A stretch of DNA of 43,971 nucleotides from Myxococcales bacterium (GTDB taxonomy: Bacteria > Myxococcota_A > Polyangia > Polyangiales > Polyangiaceae): assembly GCA_016191785.1 (NCBI GenBank), contig JACPVJ010000062.1, positions 1 through 43,971 of the forward strand, read 5' to 3'. The position numbers were made by a program, and so were the translations under genes. The notes beneath the pieces are model-generated. The model was given only the letters and a program-made list of their open reading frames with translations, was not told where the DNA came from and searched no databases. Below are positions 41,019 through 43,971 of this stretch, piece after piece (positions within the stretch are counted from its first letter, which is position 1; every line of letters starts with the position of its first letter).

Positions 41019-43690
41019 GACTTCCTCCGCTTCTCCGCGCGCTTCGCCGGGCGAGCCGTCGCCTTCTTTCGAGCCCGGCTCGTGGGCTGGTCGGCCTGCT
41101 TCGACTCGGCCTTCTCGGCCTCGTGCTTCTCGCCGGCGTGGTCGGGCTTCGCCTTCTTCTTCTGCTCGAGCTTGGTCAGACGAACCTGCAGCTCTTGAAG
41201 CTCGGTCTTGAGCGATTCGATGTCGTCCAGGGCGCGCTTGCGCTCGGCCCCGCCCGCGTCGCCCAGGTCACGCAGCGCCTCGCGAATGCGCCGCGCCACG
41301 CGCCCGTCCAGATCCCGGTCCAGGGCGCGGCGCAGCGGCCCGCGGCTCTTCGGGTCCCCCAGCGTCACCAGGGCGTTCACCGCGTCGATGCGCAGGTGTG
41401 GGTCCCGGTCGTCCAGCAGGTCTTCGAGGTGCTGGCGGGCTTTGCGCGTGTCCGTCAGGCGCGCCAGCGCCGAGATGGCGGCGCGCCGCCCGCGGGTGGG
41501 GAACCCGTAGCGCGTGCGCTTCATCACGTCGTCCACCGCGTCCTCGTCGCGCAGCAGAGCCATGCCATCCAGCGCGCCGGCGCGGGTGACGTCGGCCCAC
41601 GACTTCTTGTCGCAGAGGTCGCGCAGCGTCTCGAGCGCGCGCTTCTGTCGGGTCTTGCCCAGGCTGCGCAGCGCGTCGGCGGTGACCAAGAAGCTCGCGT
41701 CCTTGCGCGCGAGCTTCTCGAGCGCCTTGGCGGCCTTCGGGTCGCGGAAGTTGCCCAGCGCGCGCGCCACGGCTCGCCGCACCTTCGGGTGCTCGACCGC
41801 GACCTCTCCGAGCAGGGCATCGAGGGCGTGCTCGCCGCGGATCTTGCCGAGGGCGGTCGCGGCCTCGGCGCGAACCATCCAGGGCTCGTCGGGCTTCGCC
41901 AGCGCCTTGGCCAGCGCGCGCAGGGTCGGCAGATCGAAGCGTTTGGCCAGGGCCTGCGCCGCGGTCCAGCGCAGGCGGGCCGACGAGCCAGAGTCCAGCT
42001 GGTTTTGCAGCATCTCGGCCGGCGCCTCGATCGTGACCTCGCCCACCAGCCTGAGCTCGGGGTCGACGCCGACCCACGCCGGGCGCTCGTGGCAGGCGAT
42101 CACGAGCGCGTCGCTGTCGCTCGTCACGGTCTTCTTGTGACGGCGCGTGCGACCCGCCTTGTCCGCCACTTCGACCTCGAGCTCGAAGCTGAACACCGCC
42201 GTCTCTCCCGTCTTCTGGGTCTGCTTCGCAGCCACCGTGAGCAGCCCGTCGTCGTAGCCGACCTTGACCTTGATCGCCGGGTGCCCCGGCCGGTACACCC
42301 ACGCGTCGAAGAAGCGCTCGAGCGAGCGTCCGCTGACCGACTCCAAGGCGCGCATCAGGTCGTTGGTCTCGACGATGCCGTGGGCGTGGCGCTCGAGATA
42401 GGCGTGGATGCCCTTCCAGAACAGCGTGTCACCGAGCTCGGTCCGCAGCATGTGCAGGACCAGGCAGCCCTTCTCGTACAGGTGGCGGTCGAACAGGTCG
42501 ATCGGCAGGGAGTAGTCGCGGCAGACGATCGGGCGCTGGTATCGCCCGCTGGCTTCGGTCGTGTAGGCGTCGAGCTCGGCCTCGATCCCGTAGAGGTACT
42601 CGTCGCGACCCAGCCGGTCTTCGCGCTCGACCTGCTCGAAGAAGGTGGCAAACCCCTCGTTCAGCCAGCCGTGGGACCAGTCGCGGCAGGTGACGTAGTC
42701 GCCGAACCACTGGTGCGCCAGCTCGTGGGCCACCAGATCGTGGCTGACCACGTCGATCGCAGCCCGGGCGTCGAGCAAGATGTGCTCGTACATGGTGGTG
42801 GCGGTGGTGTTCTCCATCCCGCCGAAGATGAAGTCGCTCACCACCACCTGCGAGTACCGGCTCCATGGGTAGGGCACGCCGGTGAGCTTGCTGAACAGCT
42901 CGATCATGCGCGGCGTCTCGGAGAACGCCCGTATGCCGTCGGCCCGCTTCCCCGGCGGCACCCAGTAGCTGACCGGCACCGCGCGGCCTTCGCCCACCAC
43001 CGCGTCGCGGTCCTCGATCACCTCGAAACGACCGGCCACCAGCGTGAGCAAGTAGCTCGGGTGAGGCTGGTTCATCTTGAAGTGGAACACCCACGGGCTC
43101 GCGCCCCGGGGCGTGTCCTTGAACACCAGCTCCCCGTTGGACAGCACCGTCATGCCCTCGGCCACGCGCACCCGCATCTCGGTGGTCATCTTCACGTGGG
43201 GTTTGTCGTGGCACGGGATGAAGTGGCGCGCGTCCTCGTCCTGACACTGGCTCCAGATCTGCTCGGGCCGGTCCTTCACGGCCTCGTCGGGCTCCAAGAA
43301 GTAGAGCCCGCGACGCGGCGTCGCCCGGTAGTCGATCTCCACCTTGCCCTTCTCGACCCGGGTCGGCACGCTGATGCGGATCTGATCGCCGTCGTACTCG
43401 TAGGGGACGTCGGACCAGCCGTCTCCGGTGTCGACTCGCACGCGACCGAGCTCGAAGCCCAGGGCGTCGAGGATCAAGCACTCGTCGGTGGGTGAGACCC
43501 GCTCGAAGTCGAGGGTGGCGGAGCCCGATACCGATTTCTTCGCGACGTGGAGCTGGAGATCCAGAGCCAGGTGCACGATCCGGAACGGGCGGTCGCGCTC
43601 GTACTTGCGCTCGGTGCCGGCGAGGGCAAAGGGGGCCGCCGCAGCCGCGGCGCACGAGCAGCGCGCGTGGTGACGCTGTGAAAGAGCCAT
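41015..43690 (-). CDS. M1-family zinc aminopeptidase with HEAT repeats and Lys-rich tail
   Basis: An 891-residue protein. The N-terminal beta domain (LDLQLHVAKKSVSGSATLDFE) leads to the M1 catalytic domain with FGGMEN (the GAMEN exopeptidase motif, with Gly for Ala) and the zinc site HELAH (322-326) plus Glu345, exactly the HExxH-18-E spacing. It should cleave N-terminal residues from peptides. Residues about 555-810 are HEAT repeats (AAQALAKRFDLPTLRALAKAL, AATALGKIRGEHALDALLGEV and others), followed by a coiled coil (IESLKTELQELQVRLTKLEQ) and a Lys/Ala/Arg-rich tail (about 845-891). The N-terminus has an Ala-rich Cys stretch but no clear signal peptide. It heads an operon with the hydratase and SUMF-fold genes. 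Confidence 0.93.
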   Translation of the reverse strand: MALSQRHHARCSCAAAAAAPFALAGTERKYERDRPFRIVHLALDLQLHVAKKSVSGSATLDFERVSPTDECLILDALGFELGRVRVDTGDGWSDVPYEYDGDQIRISVPTRVEKGKVEIDYRATPRRGLYFLEPDEAVKDRPEQIWSQCQDEDARHFIPCHDKPHVKMTTEMRVRVAEGMTVLSNGELVFKDTPRGASPWVFHFKMNQPHPSYLLTLVAGRFEVIEDRDAVVGEGRAVPVSYWVPPGKRADGIRAFSETPRMIELFSKLTGVPYPWSRYSQVVVSDFIFGGMENTTATTMYEHILLDARAAIDVVSHDLVAHELAHQWFGDYVTCRDWSHGWLNEGFATFFEQVEREDRLGRDEYLYGIEAELDAYTTEASGRYQRPIVCRDYSLPIDLFDRHLYEKGCLVLHMLRTELGDTLFWKGIHAYLERHAHGIVETNDLMRALESVSGRSLERFFDAWVYRPGHPAIKVKVGYDDGLLTVAAKQTQKTGETAVFSFELEVEVADKAGRTRRHKKTVTSDSDALVIACHERPAWVGVDPELRLVGEVTIEAPAEMLQNQLDSGSSARLRWTAAQALAKRFDLPTLRALAKALAKPDEPWMVRAEAATALGKIRGEHALDALLGEVAVEHPKVRRAVARALGNFRDPKAAKALEKLARKDASFLVTADALRSLGKTRQKRALETLRDLCDKKSWADVTRAGALDGMALLRDEDAVDDVMKRTRYGFPTRGRRAAISALARLTDTRKARQHLEDLLDDRDPHLRIDAVNALVTLGDPKSRGPLRRALDRDLDGRVARRIREALRDLGDAGGAERKRALDDIESLKTELQELQVRLTKLEQKKKAKPDHAGEKHEAEKAESKQADQPTSRARKKATARPAKRAEKRRKS

Positions 43691-43766
43691 GACAGTTGCC
43701 CGAATACCCCGGCGCGGATCCGGGCCGCAAGGACCGAGCGGATTGGCGACTCGCCGCCGGGCCAGC

Positions 43767-43772
43767 TAAGCT
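43767..43772 (+). promoter_or_regulatory. Putative -10 hexamer (leaderless start) of the edge lipoprotein gene
   Basis: TAAGCT lies exactly 7 nt before the ATG at 43780, with CCGCCCG between and no ribosome site. Confidence 0.4.
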
Positions 43773-43779
43773 CCGCCCG

Positions 43780-43971
43780 ATGCGGGACGTCCTTCGCTGG
43801 CTGCCGTCGTTGATGCTCCTCGGCTCGGCTTCCTGCGCATTCCTGCTCGACTTCGACGAGCTGACGGCCGAGGCCGGGGACGCCGGGACGGACTCGTCCG
43901 TGGGCGGGTCGTCGGGGGCGGGCGGGGGCGCAGGCAGCGGCGGCAGCGCGGGCGGCGGCGGCACCGGGGGC
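43780..43971 (+). CDS. Gly/Ser-rich lipoprotein, 5' part only
   Basis: Only the first 64 codons are inside the window; the frame runs off the right edge. The signal is RDVLRWLPSLMLLGSASC with lipobox GSASC at Cys19, followed by AFLLDFDELTAEAGDAG and a Gly/Ser/Ala linker (from about residue 41). Such openings precede LamG, Cys-rich or beta-propeller domains in myxobacterial lipoproteins, but the domain itself is not visible. The start is supported by the signal peptide and by the TAAGCT hexamer 7 nt upstream. It is divergent from the aminopeptidase gene, 89 bp away. Confidence 0.75.
   Translation, partial: MRDVLRWLPSLMLLGSASCAFLLDFDELTAEAGDAGTDSSVGGSSGAGGGAGSGGSAGGGGTGG

Overview
The window looks like a chromosomal segment of a very GC-rich myxobacterium (Myxococcota, most likely the Polyangia/Sorangiineae side). 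The reasons are a MYXO-CTERM-type surface protein with a C-terminal Arg tail, three Hanks-type Ser/Thr kinases coupled to PEGA/TPR proteins, an FHA-type sigma-54 activator, giant VIT-vWA proteins carrying an AgmX/TonB-like domain, and Cys-rich or LamG lipoproteins. I see no tRNA, rRNA, CRISPR array, phage, transposase or integrase. It reads as ordinary, densely packed host chromosome.

Left third (1-15060): an aldehyde dehydrogenase convergent with a FAD amine oxidase; a GNAT-like protein; a tungsten/molybdenum aldehyde:ferredoxin oxidoreductase translationally coupled to a MoaD-like sulfur carrier; a FetAB-type ABC pair; a GAF-GGDEF diguanylate cyclase; a MYXO-CTERM surface protein whose 3' end overlaps a convergent hybrid histidine kinase; and a short-chain dehydrogenase.

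Centre (15120-28810): a radical SAM/SPASM enzyme that carries at its own C-terminus what looks like a lipoprotein signal followed by three proline-rich tyrosine repeats, so a maturase apparently fused to its substrate. It is followed by two tandem giant VIT-vWA-AgmX-TPR proteins with overlapping reading frames. Convergent to these is a LamG lipoprotein - Ser/Thr kinase - PEGA/TPR operon.

Right third (28911-43971): a MOSC protein divergent from a second kinase, a Cys-rich repeat lipoprotein, an orphan response regulator, a PilZ protein, a PEGA membrane protein divergent from an FHA-sigma-54 activator, a second kinase-TPR pair, an M1 aminopeptidase/HEAT - enoyl-CoA hydratase - SUMF-domain operon, and the start of a Gly-rich lipoprotein that runs off the edge.

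Two features cut across the window. Several genes have a TAnnCT hexamer only 6-8 nt before the start codon and no Shine-Dalgarno, which suggests leaderless transcription; other genes have strong GGAGG-type sites. Gene ends are also very compact: three convergent pairs have zero bases between stop codons. The strongest candidate for an undescribed system is the radical SAM/lipoprotein fusion at 15135-16484.
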